From Aliirhizobium wenxiniae (GTDB taxonomy: Bacteria; Pseudomonadota; Alphaproteobacteria; Rhizobiales; Rhizobiaceae): a DNA stretch of 64,000 nucleotides. Below are positions 27,802 to 38,243 of the stretch, piece after piece (the stretch's first letter is position 1; every line of letters starts with the position of its first letter). The translations under genes and the position numbers were made by a program. The stretch is taken from NCBI RefSeq assembly GCF_014201355.1, contig NZ_JACHEG010000002.1, positions 186,001 to 250,000 of the forward strand. Reading direction: 5' to 3'. Under the pieces are notes generated by a model. It was not told where the DNA came from and did not search any database. It was given only the letters and a program-made list of their open reading frames with translations.

Positions 27802-28572
27802 ATGAATACCCAGACAACGCCTTCCCCGCAGTTTTATCTGACGGCTCCGGCAGTTTGTCCTTATCTTCCGGGTGAAATGGAACGCAAGGTGTTCACCCAC
27901 CTCGTCGGCCCCCGTGCGGCGGAGATGAACGATCTCCTGACCCAGGGCGGTTTCCGTCGCTCCCAGAATATCGCCTATCGACCGGCCTGCGAAGCCTGCC
28001 GCGCCTGTGTGTCGGTGCGCATACTTGCCGGTGAGTTCGAGCCGACACGCTCGATGAAACGCGTCATGTCGGCAAATCGCGACCTGATCGCCACCGTCCA
28101 GCCGGCCCAACCGTCGACCGAGCAGTTCGCGCTGTTCCGACGCTATCTGGATGACCGGCACCAGCATGGCGGCATGTCGGACATGTCCGCCCTCGATTAT
28201 GCGATCATGGTGGAAGACACGCATGTCAACACGCGGCTGATCGAATACCGGATCCGCGAACCGGGATCCGGTCTCAGCAAGCAGCCACAGGGAGAGCTGA
28301 TTGCCGTCGCACTCACCGACATGATGAGCGACGGGCTTTCTATGGTCTATTCCTTCTTCAACCCGAAGTACGAAAAACGTTCGCTCGGGACCTTCATGAT
28401 CCTCGATCACATCGACCGCGCACGTTCGCTCGGCCTGCCGCATGTCTATCTCGGTTACTGGGTCAAGGGATCACCCAAGATGGACTACAAGACCCGCTAT
28501 CAGCCGCAGGAACAGTTGATGGCGCGCGGTTGGGAACGGTCTCTGCCTTCGGCAACAGATAGCGACGACTAG
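27802..28572 (+). CDS. bpt: Aspartate/glutamate leucyltransferase (N-end rule, Bpt)
   Basis: The 256-residue enzyme transfers leucine from Leu-tRNA to proteins with N-terminal Asp or Glu, marking them for ClpS/ClpAP. It has the ATE1-type N-terminus with paired cysteines ([16 protein letters not shown], about residues 54-70) and the ATE1-C GNAT-like half with [45 protein letters not shown]. Alphaproteobacterial members are usually Bpt, which differs from E. coli Aat. Start signals at 27802 are weak. The gene ends 9 nt before the DMT transporter. Confidence 0.93.
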   Translation: MNTQTTPSPQFYLTAPAVCPYLPGEMERKVFTHLVGPRAAEMNDLLTQGGFRRSQNIAYRPACEACRACVSVRILAGEFEPTRSMKRVMSANRDLIATVQPAQPSTEQFALFRRYLDDRHQHGGMSDMSALDYAIMVEDTHVNTRLIEYRIREPGSGLSKQPQGELIAVALTDMMSDGLSMVYSFFNPKYEKRSLGTFMILDHIDRARSLGLPHVYLGYWVKGSPKMDYKTRYQPQEQLMARGWERSLPSATDSDD

Positions 28573-28581
28573 CGGGCGTTG

Positions 28582-29454
28582 ATGAACAACCATCGCCGCG
28601 GACTTTTTCTGACCATCGCCGGAGGCATTGCGCTCTCTTTCGACGTGCCTCTGGTGCGGCTGGGCGGCGGAGAACTCTGGCAGACACTGGCGCTACGCTC
28701 GCTTTCGACTTTCGCGCTGGGCGTTCTCATCTGGGCCCTGCTCTCCCGGCTTCAACCGGGCAATCCCGTACTTCGCCCCGGAAAGGCCGGCCTGCTTGCC
28801 GGTCTTTTCTATGGGTTTTCGACAATCACCTTCCTTGGCGCCGTCTTCAATACAACAACGGCGAATGTCGTCTTCATCGTCGCCTTCACGCCGATGTTCG
28901 CCGCACTTTTCGGCTGGGTACTACTGCGCGAACAGCTTTCAAGATCGACATGGATCACCATGATCGCGATGATCCTCGGGGTCGGGATCATCGTCTCAGG
29001 TGGCCTGTCCGGAGGCGAGTTACTGGGCAATATGCTGGCCCTGGCAACGACGCTTCTGCTTGCAGGCGCGATCACCATCGGCCGTAAGACAAGGGTCGAT
29101 CTGGGGCTGGTGCCGCTTGCTGCAACTATTATTCCCGCAGTCTTCGGTCTGGCGATGATGCAGCCGGGTGGATTGATGTCTGTTCCCTCCCCTTTCTGGA
29201 TCCTGCTCGACGGGCTGGTGATGCTGCCGGTCGCCTTCTGGTGTCTGGCGACCGGTCCTAAATACCTGACCGGCGCTGAAGTCGGCATGTGCTACCTGCT
29301 TGAAACGGTCCTCGCACCGATCTGGGTCTGGATGATTTTTGCCGAGGAGATGGAGGCACGGACGATGCTGGGCGGAGCGATCCTGATCCTTTCGCTGATC
29401 AGCCACGCGCTCTGGCAGATGCGACGCGGCAACCAGCGTCTGGGTCTCTCCTGA
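28582..29454 (+). CDS. EamA/DMT-family transporter
   Basis: The 290-residue membrane protein has ten hydrophobic segments in two EamA repeats (about 5-135 and 145-285). Conserved pieces are FYGFSTITFLGAVFNTTTANVVFIVAFTPMF in repeat 1 and CYLLETVLAPIWVWMIFAEEM in repeat 2. DMT proteins export metabolites or amino acids; no substrate is evident. ATG 28582 lies 9 nt after the bpt stop, suggesting co-transcription. Confidence 0.9.
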   Translation: MNNHRRGLFLTIAGGIALSFDVPLVRLGGGELWQTLALRSLSTFALGVLIWALLSRLQPGNPVLRPGKAGLLAGLFYGFSTITFLGAVFNTTTANVVFIVAFTPMFAALFGWVLLREQLSRSTWITMIAMILGVGIIVSGGLSGGELLGNMLALATTLLLAGAITIGRKTRVDLGLVPLAATIIPAVFGLAMMQPGGLMSVPSPFWILLDGLVMLPVAFWCLATGPKYLTGAEVGMCYLLETVLAPIWVWMIFAEEMEARTMLGGAILILSLISHALWQMRRGNQRLGLS

Positions 29455-29470
29455 GCAATTTGCCGGGCAG

Positions 29471-29626
29471 ATGGTCATTCGAAAGATCGGCAATTCCGAA
29501 GGTGTCATCATCCCCAAAGAGATCTTTGATCGGCTGGGCTTGAAGGCGGGAGATGAGGTCGAGATCCGTGGTTAATCGGATCAAATGGTGCTGAAACCGA
29601 TGGAAGGCGATTTCGCGCGACAGTAA
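29471..29626 (+). pseudogene. Broken AbrB/MazE-type antitoxin
   Basis: From ATG 29471 a SpoVT-AbrB antitoxin begins VIRKIGNSEGVIIPKEIFDRLGLKAGDEVEIRG and then meets an in-frame TAA at 29573-29575. The same frame resumes as SDQMVLKPMEGDFARQ up to a second TAA at 29624. Intact family members continue with about 15 more residues after FARQ, which are missing. The gene is thus inactivated by a nonsense codon and a 3' deletion. It directly precedes the remains of a Doc-type toxin, its usual partner. Confidence 0.8.
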
Positions 29627-29665
29627 CAGATCAACGAATATTATAGAGGTTGGCGGTGTCTATCT

Positions 29666-29853
29666 GCCTTTATCGATGGCAACAAAAGGATTGCCATTGT
29701 TGCCGCGGGTGTGCTCCTGATGGACAACAGTTTCGCCATCGAAACTGATGAAGTGATCCTGTTTCCTTCGTCCGCTCCCTTGCCGCCTGGAATATCGACG
29801 AGGATGGCGCAACTCGCTTTCTTCGCGACCACTGCGTTCCCTATCCCGCGTAG
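29666..29853 (+). pseudogene. Remnant of a Doc/Fic-type toxin
   Basis: A frame with AFIDGNKRIAIVAAGVLLMDN and SFAIETDEVILF (about 29666-29762) matches the Doc core with the DGNKR phosphate-loop motif; a change of frame near 29760-29775 then gives FVRSLAAWNIDEDGATRFLRDHCVPYPA up to TAG 29853, the normal C-terminal helix. The N-terminal half and the catalytic His before FIDGNKR are absent. Doc toxins phosphorylate EF-Tu; this copy cannot work. The missing middle indicates a deletion joining the antitoxin 3' end to the toxin. Confidence 0.8.
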
Positions 29854-29929
29854 GCGCCGATCATAGCCGAAACGATATCGCAGCCCCCGAAAACGTGATA
29901 TCGTCTCAGCTCAATCCGTGGAGGGCGGT

Positions 29930-30172
29930 ATGGGCGAGACAGTGACGATCCAGAGGATCGGGGACAGATGCGGCATCATGTTGCCGCAGGAGCATCTTGA
30001 TAAGCTAGGTTGGAAGGAAGGGGATCTTATCGAGATCCGCTCCGATCAGGTTCATCTCGAATTCATCGCACCGCATGACGAGGAAAGCGAGGAGCCTAGA
30101 TCCTTTTCTCTGACGAATGGAACCGCGATGAGAAACTACCTCACGGCACTCAAGGAACTGGCCAGACATTAA
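29930..30172 (+). CDS. AbrB-like small DNA-binding protein, orphan antitoxin
   Basis: The 80-residue protein starts at ATG 29930, 6 nt after GGAGG, and carries a SpoVT-AbrB swapped-hairpin fold at about 4-46 (TVTIQRIGDRCGIMLPQEHLDKLGWKEGDLIEIRS). The tail RNYLTALKELARH is typical of AbrB-type antitoxins that pair with Doc. No toxin gene follows; parC is on the other strand. It may be a surviving antitoxin or a free regulator. Confidence 0.75.
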   Translation: MGETVTIQRIGDRCGIMLPQEHLDKLGWKEGDLIEIRSDQVHLEFIAPHDEESEEPRSFSLTNGTAMRNYLTALKELARH

Positions 30173-30206
30173 AAGGCGCCGCCCATCAGGAATGATGAAC
30201 GGCGCC
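30173..30206 (-). terminator. Possible terminator of parC
   Basis: Arms GGCGCCG (30175-30181) and CGGCGCC (30200-30206) flank an 18-nt loop. On the minus strand the structure is followed by TTTTAATG, 20 nt beyond the parC stop. Confidence 0.5.
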
Positions 30207-30225
30207 AGATTTCAGTGGCTTCACA

Positions 30226-32481
30226 TCAGCCAGCAAATTTTCCGCTGCGTGGAAAACCCTTTGGAACGGTACGTCCGGCCGAAGCGCGATCACCCATCCA
30301 TTCGAGCAGCTCGTCCTTCGTGCGGTTGAAGGCACGGCCGGCGCTGTCTTCCCAGGAAAGACCGGCGTCCATGGCAAAGCACTTGATGTCGGAAATGCCG
30401 CCATCCTTGTAGCGCTGCAGGCGCACACCCTTGCCGCGGGTCATTTCCGGCAGTTGCTCGAGCGGGAAGACCACCATCTTGCGGTTTTCGCCGACGATCG
30501 CCACGTGATCGCCCGAAACTGGCACGACGAGCTTCGTCTCGTCCGGCATGCCGACATTCATCACCTGCTTGCCCTTGCGGGTATTGGCGACCATCTCGCT
30601 CTCGGCGACAATGAAGCCGTAGCCGGCGGTCGAGGCGATGATCATCTTGCGATTTGCGTCATGCACGAAGGCGGTCAGGATGTCCTGATCGTTTTCCATA
30701 TCGACCATGATACGGATCGGCTCGCCATGGCCGCGACCACCCGGCAGCTTGTCGCCTCCGAGCGTATAAGCCTTGCCACCGGTCGTCACGAGGAGAAGCT
30801 TGTCTGTCGTTTGGGCTGGGAAAGCGATCTTCGGCCCGTCACCTTCCTTGAAGGTGAGGCTCGACGTATCGGCCACATGACCTTTCAGCGCACGGATCCA
30901 GCCCTTCTGCGAGATGATGACGGTGATCGGTTCCTTTTCGATCATCGCCTGCTGGATGGCTTCGATATCGGCTTCCGGCGCTTCGGCAAACTGGGTGCGG
31001 CGGCGGCCGAGTTCGGTCGCCTTGGCATAGGTCTTCTTGACGTCCTGGATCTCGACCTCGATCATCCGCCACTGCTTCTCGTCGGATGCGAGCAGCGCCT
31101 CGATGTCGGCCTTTTCCTTGGTCAGCTTGTCGTTCTCGGTGCGGATCTCGAATTCCTCGAGCTTGCGCAAATTGCGCAGCCGCATGTTGAGGATCGATTC
31201 CACCTGGAGATCGGTCAGAGACCAACGCTCGACCATGACCGGCTTTGGCTCATCCTCTTCACGGATGATGCGGATCACTTCGTCGATGTTGAGATAGGCA
31301 ATCAGCAAACCGCCCAGGATCTCCAAACGCCGATCGATCGCAGCCAGACGATGGCGCGAACGGCGAACGAGCACGTCCTTGCGATGTGCCAGCCATTCGA
31401 CCAGCACTTCGTTCAGTGCCATGACCTTGGGCACGCGGCCCATGGACAGCACGTTCATGTTGAGCGGAATGCGGCTTTCAAGCTCGGTCAGCTTGAACAT
31501 CGATTCCATCAGCAGCGTCGCATCGACGGTACGGCTCTTCGGCACGATGACGATGCGCACGTCTTCCGCCGATTCATCGCGGATATCGTCGAGCAGCGGA
31601 AGCTTGCGAGCAATCAGCAGTTCGGCGATCTTTTCGATCAGGCGCGATTTCTGTACCTGATAGGGAATTTCGGTGACGACGATCTGATAACCGCCACGAC
31701 CGAGATCTTCCACTTCCCACTTGGCACGGACACGGAAACCGCCGCGGCCGGTCCTGTAGCTCTCGATGATCGATTCACGGCTGTCGATGATGATGCCGCC
31801 GGTCGGAAGATCCGGGCCGGGCACGAAATCGACCAGCTTCTCGACGGTCGCATCAGGGTGCCTGATCAGGTGAAGCGCCGCGTCGCAAAGCTCATGGGCG
31901 TTATGCGGCGGGATGGATGTCGCCATGCCGACCGCGATACCCGTCGCGCCATTGGCGAGCAGGTTCGGGAAGGCGCCCGGAAGAACCGTCGGCTCCGAAT
32001 TGCTTTCGTCATAGGTATCGCGGAAATCGACGGCGTCCTGATCGATGCCTTCCAGCAGGAGCTCGGCCACCGCCGTCATCTTGCTTTCGGTGTAACGCAT
32101 CGCAGCGGGGCTATCGCCGTCGATATTGCCGAAATTGCCCTGGCCGTTGACGAGCGGATAGCGCAGCGAGAAATCCTGCGCCAGGCGCGCCAGCGCATCG
32201 TAGATCGCCTGGTCGCCATGCGGGTGATAGTTACCCATCACTTCGCCGACGATCTTCGCGCATTTGCGGAAGGCGGTGTTGGGGCGAAGGCCCATCTCGC
32301 TCATCGCATAAACGATGCGGCGATGAACGGGCTTCAAGCCGTCACGAACGTCCGGCAGCGCGCGGTGCATGATGGTGGATAGCGCATAGGCGAGATAGCG
32401 CTCTTCGAGCGCTGCCTTGAGGTCCACCGGTAAAATGTTGTCGCCGCCGTCGTCGCCGGGCGGATTCACGATCTGTCCCAT
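30226..32481 (-). CDS. parC: DNA topoisomerase IV subunit A
   Basis: ParC unlinks daughter chromosomes together with ParE. The 751-residue protein has the breakage-reunion domain with [37 protein letters not shown] at the start and the catalytic tyrosine in [11 protein letters not shown] (about Tyr130). The C-terminal domain has degenerate beta-pinwheel repeats with [14 protein letters not shown] rather than the GyrA-box, which favours ParC over GyrA. ATG 32481 is the only good start and matches the family N-terminus; it has no Shine-Dalgarno, because a 9-bp stem occupies the space. Confidence 0.95.
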   Translation of the reverse strand: MGQIVNPPGDDGGDNILPVDLKAALEERYLAYALSTIMHRALPDVRDGLKPVHRRIVYAMSEMGLRPNTAFRKCAKIVGEVMGNYHPHGDQAIYDALARLAQDFSLRYPLVNGQGNFGNIDGDSPAAMRYTESKMTAVAELLLEGIDQDAVDFRDTYDESNSEPTVLPGAFPNLLANGATGIAVGMATSIPPHNAHELCDAALHLIRHPDATVEKLVDFVPGPDLPTGGIIIDSRESIIESYRTGRGGFRVRAKWEVEDLGRGGYQIVVTEIPYQVQKSRLIEKIAELLIARKLPLLDDIRDESAEDVRIVIVPKSRTVDATLLMESMFKLTELESRIPLNMNVLSMGRVPKVMALNEVLVEWLAHRKDVLVRRSRHRLAAIDRRLEILGGLLIAYLNIDEVIRIIREEDEPKPVMVERWSLTDLQVESILNMRLRNLRKLEEFEIRTENDKLTKEKADIEALLASDEKQWRMIEVEIQDVKKTYAKATELGRRRTQFAEAPEADIEAIQQAMIEKEPITVIISQKGWIRALKGHVADTSSLTFKEGDGPKIAFPAQTTDKLLLVTTGGKAYTLGGDKLPGGRGHGEPIRIMVDMENDQDILTAFVHDANRKMIIASTAGYGFIVAESEMVANTRKGKQVMNVGMPDETKLVVPVSGDHVAIVGENRKMVVFPLEQLPEMTRGKGVRLQRYKDGGISDIKCFAMDAGLSWEDSAGRAFNRTKDELLEWMGDRASAGRTVPKGFPRSGKFAG

Positions 32482-32504
32482 GGGCTTTGACTAGCTCAAA
32501 GCCC
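32482..32504 (-). promoter_or_regulatory. 9-bp hairpin abutting the parC start codon
   Basis: The parC leader ends in GGGCTTTGA-GCTAG-TCAAAGCCC immediately followed by ATG. The arms are exact reverse complements and leave no room for a free ribosome-binding site. It could be an operator overlapping the leader or an RNA structure limiting translation. Confidence 0.55.
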
Positions 32505-32674
32505 GCTTTTCAGCAACAAAGCCGGGGATATCAGCCTGTGGAGAAACTAACGCTTTGATAAGGGCGTCACAAAAATGGCTCAAGCCCTTCGTCACAAAGC
32601 AATGGACGTTTCATCCACCAGACCTATAAATGCGTTTGATTTCACGGGCAGTTTTCTGCCGCAGGAGGCTTTTC

Positions 32675-33865
32675 ATGCGTTACTCTTCCTCAATCAGGCT
32701 GCTTGCAGCCGGAACGACCCTCATTGCACTCGGCACACCTGCCCTGGCGCTTGATGGAAACGATCTGGTCAAGAAGCTCAACGGCGCCCTCTACATGCAG
32801 CAGGGTGCAGGCATTGTGCCGGGATCCGTGGAGGTCAACGGTTCCAACGTCACGCTCAGAAACAGCCGTTTCGAAGCCGGCACAGGCCAGGGCAGCCTGC
32901 CGCTCGGCACGATCGAGATGGAAGGCGTGGAAGAGGATGCCGGTGGCTATACGATCGAGACCGTGACATTCGAGAATGTCGACGTGCGGCAGGAAAAGAC
33001 CGAAATCCGCGCCTCCGACATCGTCATGAGCGGCGTTACCGTGCCTGCCAGCACCACCGGCAATTCACTGGATTCGGTATTGCTCTATGACGAGGCAACG
33101 ACCGGCCCGATGGAGATCAAGCTCGACGGCAAGAGCGTCGCATCGATCGGATCGTCGAAGCTGACCACGGATGTGTCCAACGACGACAAGAAGATCAGCT
33201 TCGACCTGCAGGTCGCCGACATCAAGGCTGATCTCGGTACGATCGACGATCCGGCCACGAAACAGACGATCTCGGACCTCGGCGTCACCTCGCTCGACGG
33301 CAAGGTCAGCATGACCGGAAGCTGGGACCTGGAACCCGGCACGCTGGCAATCGAGGAATATGCGTTCGACTTCGCCAATATCGGCAAGCTCGACATGGCT
33401 TTCAGCCTCTCCGGCTACACGCTCGATTTTGTCCGCTCCGCCAATGAAACGGCGCGTGCGATGGAAGCCAATCCGAACAAGCAGGAAGCCGAGCAGGCCG
33501 CCAACCTCGCCATGCTCGGTCTGATGCAGCGCCTGACCTTCAACAGCGCAATGATCAGCTTTGCGGATGACGGAATTACCGAAAAGGCACTGGATGTCGT
33601 CGGCAAGCAGCAGGGCACGAGCGGCGACCAGCTCGCCCAGATGATCAAGGCGATGACGCCGATCGTGCTTGCCCAATACAACGTTCCGGAACTGCAGAAC
33701 GCGCTTAGCCAGGCGGTCAACACCTATCTGGACAATCCCGGCAGCCTGACGATCACAGCCCAGCCGCAAAGCCCGGTTCCCTTCCCGATGATCCTCGGCG
33801 CTGGCATGGGCGCCCCGAACACGCTGCCGCAGGTGCTCGGCGTAACGGTCAAGGCAAACGACTGA
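32675..33865 (+). CDS. Exported protein of unknown family (396 aa)
   Basis: The start is ATG 32675 with GGAGG 8 nt upstream. The 396-residue protein has a signal peptide (MRYSSSIRLLAAGTTLIALGTPALA), followed by a long beta-rich mature part with alternating V-T-F-E-N-V-D-V strands (about 60-190), SVASIGSSKLTTDVSNDDKKIS, LDGKVSMTGSWDLEPGTLAIEEYAFDFANIG and a helical segment (about 265-320). The strand pattern is reminiscent of AsmA/YdgA-like periplasmic repeat proteins, but I do not recognise a family. A terminator lies 20 nt after the stop. Its nearest neighbours, parC and sulP, are convergent or divergent, so it stands alone. Confidence 0.75.
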   Translation: MRYSSSIRLLAAGTTLIALGTPALALDGNDLVKKLNGALYMQQGAGIVPGSVEVNGSNVTLRNSRFEAGTGQGSLPLGTIEMEGVEEDAGGYTIETVTFENVDVRQEKTEIRASDIVMSGVTVPASTTGNSLDSVLLYDEATTGPMEIKLDGKSVASIGSSKLTTDVSNDDKKISFDLQVADIKADLGTIDDPATKQTISDLGVTSLDGKVSMTGSWDLEPGTLAIEEYAFDFANIGKLDMAFSLSGYTLDFVRSANETARAMEANPNKQEAEQAANLAMLGLMQRLTFNSAMISFADDGITEKALDVVGKQQGTSGDQLAQMIKAMTPIVLAQYNVPELQNALSQAVNTYLDNPGSLTITAQPQSPVPFPMILGAGMGAPNTLPQVLGVTVKAND

Positions 33866-33885
33866 TATCGTCATCTCAGGATTGT

Positions 33886-33917
33886 AAAAGCCCGGAGCGC
33901 ACCTCCGGGCTTTTTTT
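33886..33917. terminator. Rho-independent terminator
   Basis: AGCCCGGAG / CTCCGGGCT stem with a GCGCAC loop followed by seven T; it ends the exported-protein transcript and, with AAAA on the other side, can also serve the leftward SulP gene. Confidence 0.85.
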
Positions 33918-33920
33918 GCG

Positions 33921-35402
33921 TCAGTGCGCCGGAGACGGCGCGAGAGAGGCATGCTCCTTGTCGTGGAGAGCGAAACGATCGATCATGCTGGCGCTGGCCT
34001 CATTGGCTCCCCTCACCTCGACCTCGGCGCCCCGGCGGCGGAACTTCAGGACGATCTGGTCGAGTGCATCGACAGCCGAAATATCCCAAAGATGGGCGCG
34101 GCTAACATCGATCGTCACATGTTCAGGTTTCTCTTCGAAATCGAAAGCCTGAAGTAGCGAATGGGTCGAGGCGAAGAAAATCTGCCCCTCAACCTCATAA
34201 ATCCGCGATGCGTCCTCCAGCCTCGACGACACCTTGAACATGCGCGCCACCTTGCCGGCGAAGAACACGCCCGACAGCAGCACGCCGACTATCACGCCCT
34301 TGGACAGATCGTGGGTGAAAAGCACGACGGCAACTGTCGCCAGCATGACGATGGATGACGTGCCGGGATGGCGCTTCAGATCGACGATCGACTTCCACGA
34401 AAATGTGCCGATCGACACCATGATCATGATCGCCACCAGCGCCGCGACCGGCACGATGCGCAGGATATCATCAAGGACCAGAAGCAGGATCAGCAGGAAG
34501 GCACCGGCAACGAAGGTGGAGAGGCGTCCGCGGCCACCCGAAGAGACGTTGATTACCGATTGACCGATCATTGCGCAGCCACCCATGCCGCCGAACAGAC
34601 CGGAGACTATATTGCCCGTGCCCTGCCCGACGCATTCGCGGCTCTTGCTGCTGACCGTATCGGTCATGTCGTCGACGATCTGCGCGGTCAGCAATGACTC
34701 CAGCAACCCGACCGCGGCAAGCGCCAGCGAATAGGGGAAGATGATCTGCAGCGTCTCGAATGTCAGCGGCACCATGGGAAGCGCAAAGACCGGAAGTGCG
34801 GTCGGCATTTCACCGAGATCGGCGACGGTCCGGACATCGATGCCAAAACTCAGCGTCACGATCGTCACGACGACGATGGCGACAAGCGGCGACGGCACGG
34901 CCTTGGTCAGATAGGGAAACAGATAGATAACAGCGAGCGCCAGCGCGATCAGCGGATAGGTGACCGCGGGAACGCCGATCAGCTGCGGCAGCTGGGCCGT
35001 GAAGATGAGGACCGCCAGCGAATTGACGAAACCGGTCATAACCGACTTCGAGACGAAGCGCATCAGCCGGCCAAGCTTCAACATGCCGGCGATGATCTGC
35101 AGCACGCCCATCAGCAATGTTGCGGCGAAGAGATATTCGATGCCGTGCTCCTTCACCAGCGGCCCCATCAGGACGGCCGTGGCTGCGGTTGCGGCGGAGA
35201 TCATCGCGGGGCGGCCGCCGGTAATGGCTGTGGTGCAGGCGATCGCTACGGAAGCGAATAACCCAATCTTGGGGTCGACACCGGCAATGACGGAAAAACC
35301 CACAGCTTCCGGGATAAGGGCCAGAGCGACGACGATGCCGGAAAGAACATCGCCACGGATATTGGAGAACCACTCACGGCGGTAATTGGTCAAACTTGTC
35401 AT
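33921..35402 (-). CDS. SulP-family anion transporter with STAS domain
   Basis: The protein of 493 residues (from ATG 35402) has about 12 hydrophobic segments and a C-terminal cytoplasmic STAS domain (about 410-490, with [24 protein letters not shown]). SulP motifs include [31 protein letters not shown] and [25 protein letters not shown]. Members carry sulfate, bicarbonate or dicarboxylates; the substrate is not predicted. Upstream ATGs extend the frame to 35516, but the family start resembles [17 protein letters not shown]. No Shine-Dalgarno is clear. Confidence 0.9.
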   Translation of the reverse strand: MTSLTNYRREWFSNIRGDVLSGIVVALALIPEAVGFSVIAGVDPKIGLFASVAIACTTAITGGRPAMISAATAATAVLMGPLVKEHGIEYLFAATLLMGVLQIIAGMLKLGRLMRFVSKSVMTGFVNSLAVLIFTAQLPQLIGVPAVTYPLIALALAVIYLFPYLTKAVPSPLVAIVVVTIVTLSFGIDVRTVADLGEMPTALPVFALPMVPLTFETLQIIFPYSLALAAVGLLESLLTAQIVDDMTDTVSSKSRECVGQGTGNIVSGLFGGMGGCAMIGQSVINVSSGGRGRLSTFVAGAFLLILLLVLDDILRIVPVAALVAIMIMVSIGTFSWKSIVDLKRHPGTSSIVMLATVAVVLFTHDLSKGVIVGVLLSGVFFAGKVARMFKVSSRLEDASRIYEVEGQIFFASTHSLLQAFDFEEKPEHVTIDVSRAHLWDISAVDALDQIVLKFRRRGAEVEVRGANEASASMIDRFALHDKEHASLAPSPAH

Positions 35403-35569
35403 GGAAAATCGCACACATTCGCGCATCGCCGCAGGAAATATCCGGGGTGTGAAAACGGCTGATGCTTTGCGTTGTCCGGCGGATCGGCGGCCGGAAGAGC
35501 CACCCGGGAGTTTCACCCGAGTCCTTGTGGTGTGTGCTGTTTAGACGCGGCTGCGAGAAGCAGCAACAA

Positions 35570-35609
35570 AAAATGACATAGCCCGGAAGGCTTCAACCTT
35601 CCGGGCTAT
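35570..35609 (-). terminator. Terminator of the DUF1236 gene
   Basis: Minus-strand stem ATAGCCCGGAAGG / CCTTCCGGGCTAT (13 bp, exact) with a 6-nt loop, followed by GTCATTTTTTG. Confidence 0.85.
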
Positions 35610-35643
35610 GATTTCCGGTCGATCTGAAACGGTACTATCGATT

Positions 35644-35964
35644 TTACTCGAGAACCTGGATCACCGTGTGGGTCTGGGGATCGACGATCACACGTCGCTC
35701 ATTGACGATGGTGTAACCGTAATTGTCATAGCCCTGAACCGGGCGGACTTCGACAGTATCGGGCAATACCCGCCCGACCAGTACATCGCCTTCATAAGGC
35801 ACGGATTCGATCGGCTGTTCCATCACGTAGGTGCGCACTTCACCGGGCAGCACGACCGTGGAATTGGTGGTCACCGGATCCTGGGTGATCACGGTGGTTT
35901 GGGCGAAAGCCACACCGGAAAAAGCCATCGAGGCCGCGGATACGGCCAGCAGGAACTTACGCAT
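35644..35964 (-). CDS. DUF1236-family exported protein
   Basis: The 106-residue protein has a signal peptide (MRKFLLAVSAASMAFSGVAFA) and a mature domain with VLPGEVRTYVMEQ ... YEGDVLVGRVLPDTVEVRPV ... YGYTIVNERRVIVDPQTHTVIQVLE, the DUF1236 pattern common in Rhizobiales. The role is unknown; members are small periplasmic or surface proteins. AGGGAGAAACAAC stands before the ATG, and a 13-bp terminator follows. Confidence 0.85.
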   Translation of the reverse strand: MRKFLLAVSAASMAFSGVAFAQTTVITQDPVTTNSTVVLPGEVRTYVMEQPIESVPYEGDVLVGRVLPDTVEVRPVQGYDNYGYTIVNERRVIVDPQTHTVIQVLE

Positions 35965-36137
35965 GTTGTTTCTCCCTTGCTTCTGCTGGCAGTAACAACA
36001 CGGTCGGGATGAGATGGTTCCGCATTTTTAACTGCCTTAATTGTGGCAGAAACCATGGCAAAACTGCAGCAATACATACGATCCTGCCCGAACGGGCAAT
36101 TCGAACAGTCTGAACTTCGCCGGAGACTTGGATACGG

Positions 36138-38243
36138 TCAGGCGGCTTGGCTGTCGAGACGCCGATCCATTTGCTGCCTGGACGTCAGGCGGAACATGCC
36201 AACGAGCTCGCGCAGCCGCTGTGCCTCCGTCATCAGAAGCGCACTTGCCGCATTGTTTTCCTCGACCATCGCCGCGTTCTGCTGGGTGCCCTGATCGAGC
36301 AGATTGACTGCACTGTTGATCTCCCCCAGTCCAACCGACTGTTCCCGAGCGGAAACCGCTATCGCCTCGACCTGAACATTGATCGCCTCAATGCGCCTGC
36401 TGATCCCGGTCAGGGCTTCGCCGGTATCACGCACGGAACGGACACCATCCTTCACCTCGTCCGCCGAAATCCGGATGAGCTGCTTGATCTCGCGTGCGGC
36501 ATCGGCCGAGCGGCTGGCGAGTGCCCGCACCTCCTGCGCCACGACCGCAAAGCCGCGACCCGCGTCCCCTGCCCTTGCGGCCTCGACACCGGCGTTCAGC
36601 GCCAACAGGTTGGTCTGGAAAGCGATCTCATCGATCACTCCGATGATACCTGAAATCCTTGCGGAGGATCCTTCTATACGCTGCATGGCATCCAGCGCAT
36701 TCGAGACGAGGCCCCGCGTATGCTCCGCCGCCGTGTTCGCCTCGCTTGCAAGGCCATGTGCCTCCTGCGAGCGGCGCGACGAGTTGCCGACATTGGCGGT
36801 AATCTCGTCCAGAGCTGCTGCTGTCTCCTCAAGCGAAGCCGCCTGCTGTTCCGTGCGGCGGGAGAGATCATCGGCACTGCCTGCGATCTCGCGGCTTCCG
36901 CCTTCGATCGAGCCGCTCGCATGGGCGATTTCCGTCATCACATCCGCAAGGCGAGCCACAGTCTGGTTAAGGTCGCTTCTAAGCGCCTCGAAATCGGGAG
37001 CGAAAGGCTCCGACAGCGTGAAGGACAGATCACCCTCGGCCAGGCGCTGCAGACCGCCGGCGAGGCCACGCGTTGCCTGCTGAAGTATCCTGCGCGCTTC
37101 GGCTTCCGCTTCCTCGTGCATGCGCTTGCGTTCGTCCTCGGCATTGGCACGAGCCTCTGTAGCCTCCTGCTCAAGCCGCCTGTTGGCAATGGCAGCCTCG
37201 CGGAAAGTATCGAGTGCCTCGGCCATCGCACCGAATTCATTGCGACAGTGCAGCGCCGGGATGGTGATATCCGTCTGGCCATCGGCCAGCCTGCGCATGG
37301 CTCCCGTCATGGCGACGACCGGGCCGGTGATCGAACGCCCGATCAGCCAGACGCCTGCGGTCAACATGGCGATGGCGCCAAGAAGAAGTGCGGCGACGAT
37401 GATGAGATTGCGTTCCGCAACCAGCTCGTTCTCGGCCAGTGTTTCAGCCCGTCGCGTCTCATTGGCTACGCGGACAGCTGCGACCTGCGGTTCGAGCGCC
37501 CGGTAGGCTTCAGACACGTCGGCTTCCGACTTTGCCTCCTTCAAGCTGCCATCTGCATAAAGTTTGAAAGCCGTCCGATAAACTTCCAATGCATCCATGA
37601 CCCGGCTGCGCTGCGCGCCCGGACGAAAAGCCTGCTTGACCAGAACGGTAAAGGTCTCCGCCTCTGCTGCATGCTTTTCGAGATAGCCAGCATCACGACG
37701 CAGGATGAAATCCTTCTCGTGTCGCCGCATCATCAACATGCTGGCGCGAATGGCTACATCCTCGACAGACTGAAGGCGATCCTCGATCGAGTGTACGGCG
37801 GAGCGCATGGCGCCCTCAAGGCCGTTATTCTGGTCTAGCCCAAGATCCTGATTGTCTTTTACCAGCGTTGCAAAGGCGGCCTCATAGGCCGTAAGCCCCT
37901 CACCCAACCGGTCGAGATTGGCAGTAAGCTCACCGATTGCCGAAGACCTCAGCCCATCGAGCCGGGTATGAACACCCGCAATCGCCGTTTGAAACTTCTC
38001 TACCGCCGCGATGTCCTTGTTCAGCAGGAAATACTGCTCCCAAAGCAGGCTGTCGCTCACGCTCGCGGACATCATGGAGACCTCCGCCTGTCTTTCCGTC
38101 AGCGCGTCCGCAGTAGCCCGATAACTTGCCTCGATTTGTCTCTGGCCAAGAAAAATCGCCGAAATGGCCATGATGCCGACGAGAGCCATAACGGCGAGCA
38201 AAAGCACACGGTGAGAAATACGCAGATGAGAAAACAAGGCCAA
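36138..38243 (-). CDS. Methyl-accepting chemotaxis protein with two HAMP domains
   Basis: The 701-residue chemoreceptor has an N-terminal membrane helix (about 13-32), a large periplasmic helical-bundle sensor (about 35-285), a second membrane helix (about 287-305), HAMP domains near 308-365 and 390-440, and a signalling tip with [50 protein letters not shown] (hairpin at about 570-590). No C-terminal CheR/CheB pentapeptide is present. The start is TTG 38243 with GGGA 8 nt upstream; the upstream ATG region does not give a better choice. Ligand unknown. Confidence 0.92.
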   Translation of the reverse strand: MALFSHLRISHRVLLLAVMALVGIMAISAIFLGQRQIEASYRATADALTERQAEVSMMSASVSDSLLWEQYFLLNKDIAAVEKFQTAIAGVHTRLDGLRSSAIGELTANLDRLGEGLTAYEAAFATLVKDNQDLGLDQNNGLEGAMRSAVHSIEDRLQSVEDVAIRASMLMMRRHEKDFILRRDAGYLEKHAAEAETFTVLVKQAFRPGAQRSRVMDALEVYRTAFKLYADGSLKEAKSEADVSEAYRALEPQVAAVRVANETRRAETLAENELVAERNLIIVAALLLGAIAMLTAGVWLIGRSITGPVVAMTGAMRRLADGQTDITIPALHCRNEFGAMAEALDTFREAAIANRRLEQEATEARANAEDERKRMHEEAEAEARRILQQATRGLAGGLQRLAEGDLSFTLSEPFAPDFEALRSDLNQTVARLADVMTEIAHASGSIEGGSREIAGSADDLSRRTEQQAASLEETAAALDEITANVGNSSRRSQEAHGLASEANTAAEHTRGLVSNALDAMQRIEGSSARISGIIGVIDEIAFQTNLLALNAGVEAARAGDAGRGFAVVAQEVRALASRSADAAREIKQLIRISADEVKDGVRSVRDTGEALTGISRRIEAINVQVEAIAVSAREQSVGLGEINSAVNLLDQGTQQNAAMVEENNAASALLMTEAQRLRELVGMFRLTSRQQMDRRLDSQAA

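Noticed and set aside
30454..32382. A 642-codon open frame opposite parC
   Set aside because: It is the antisense shadow of a well-supported gene; in high-GC DNA long antisense frames are frequent, and no start signal or domain is seen.
36041..36307. Plus-strand frame at the 3' end of the chemoreceptor gene
   Set aside because: It overlaps the antisense strand of the conserved receptor end and has no family match.
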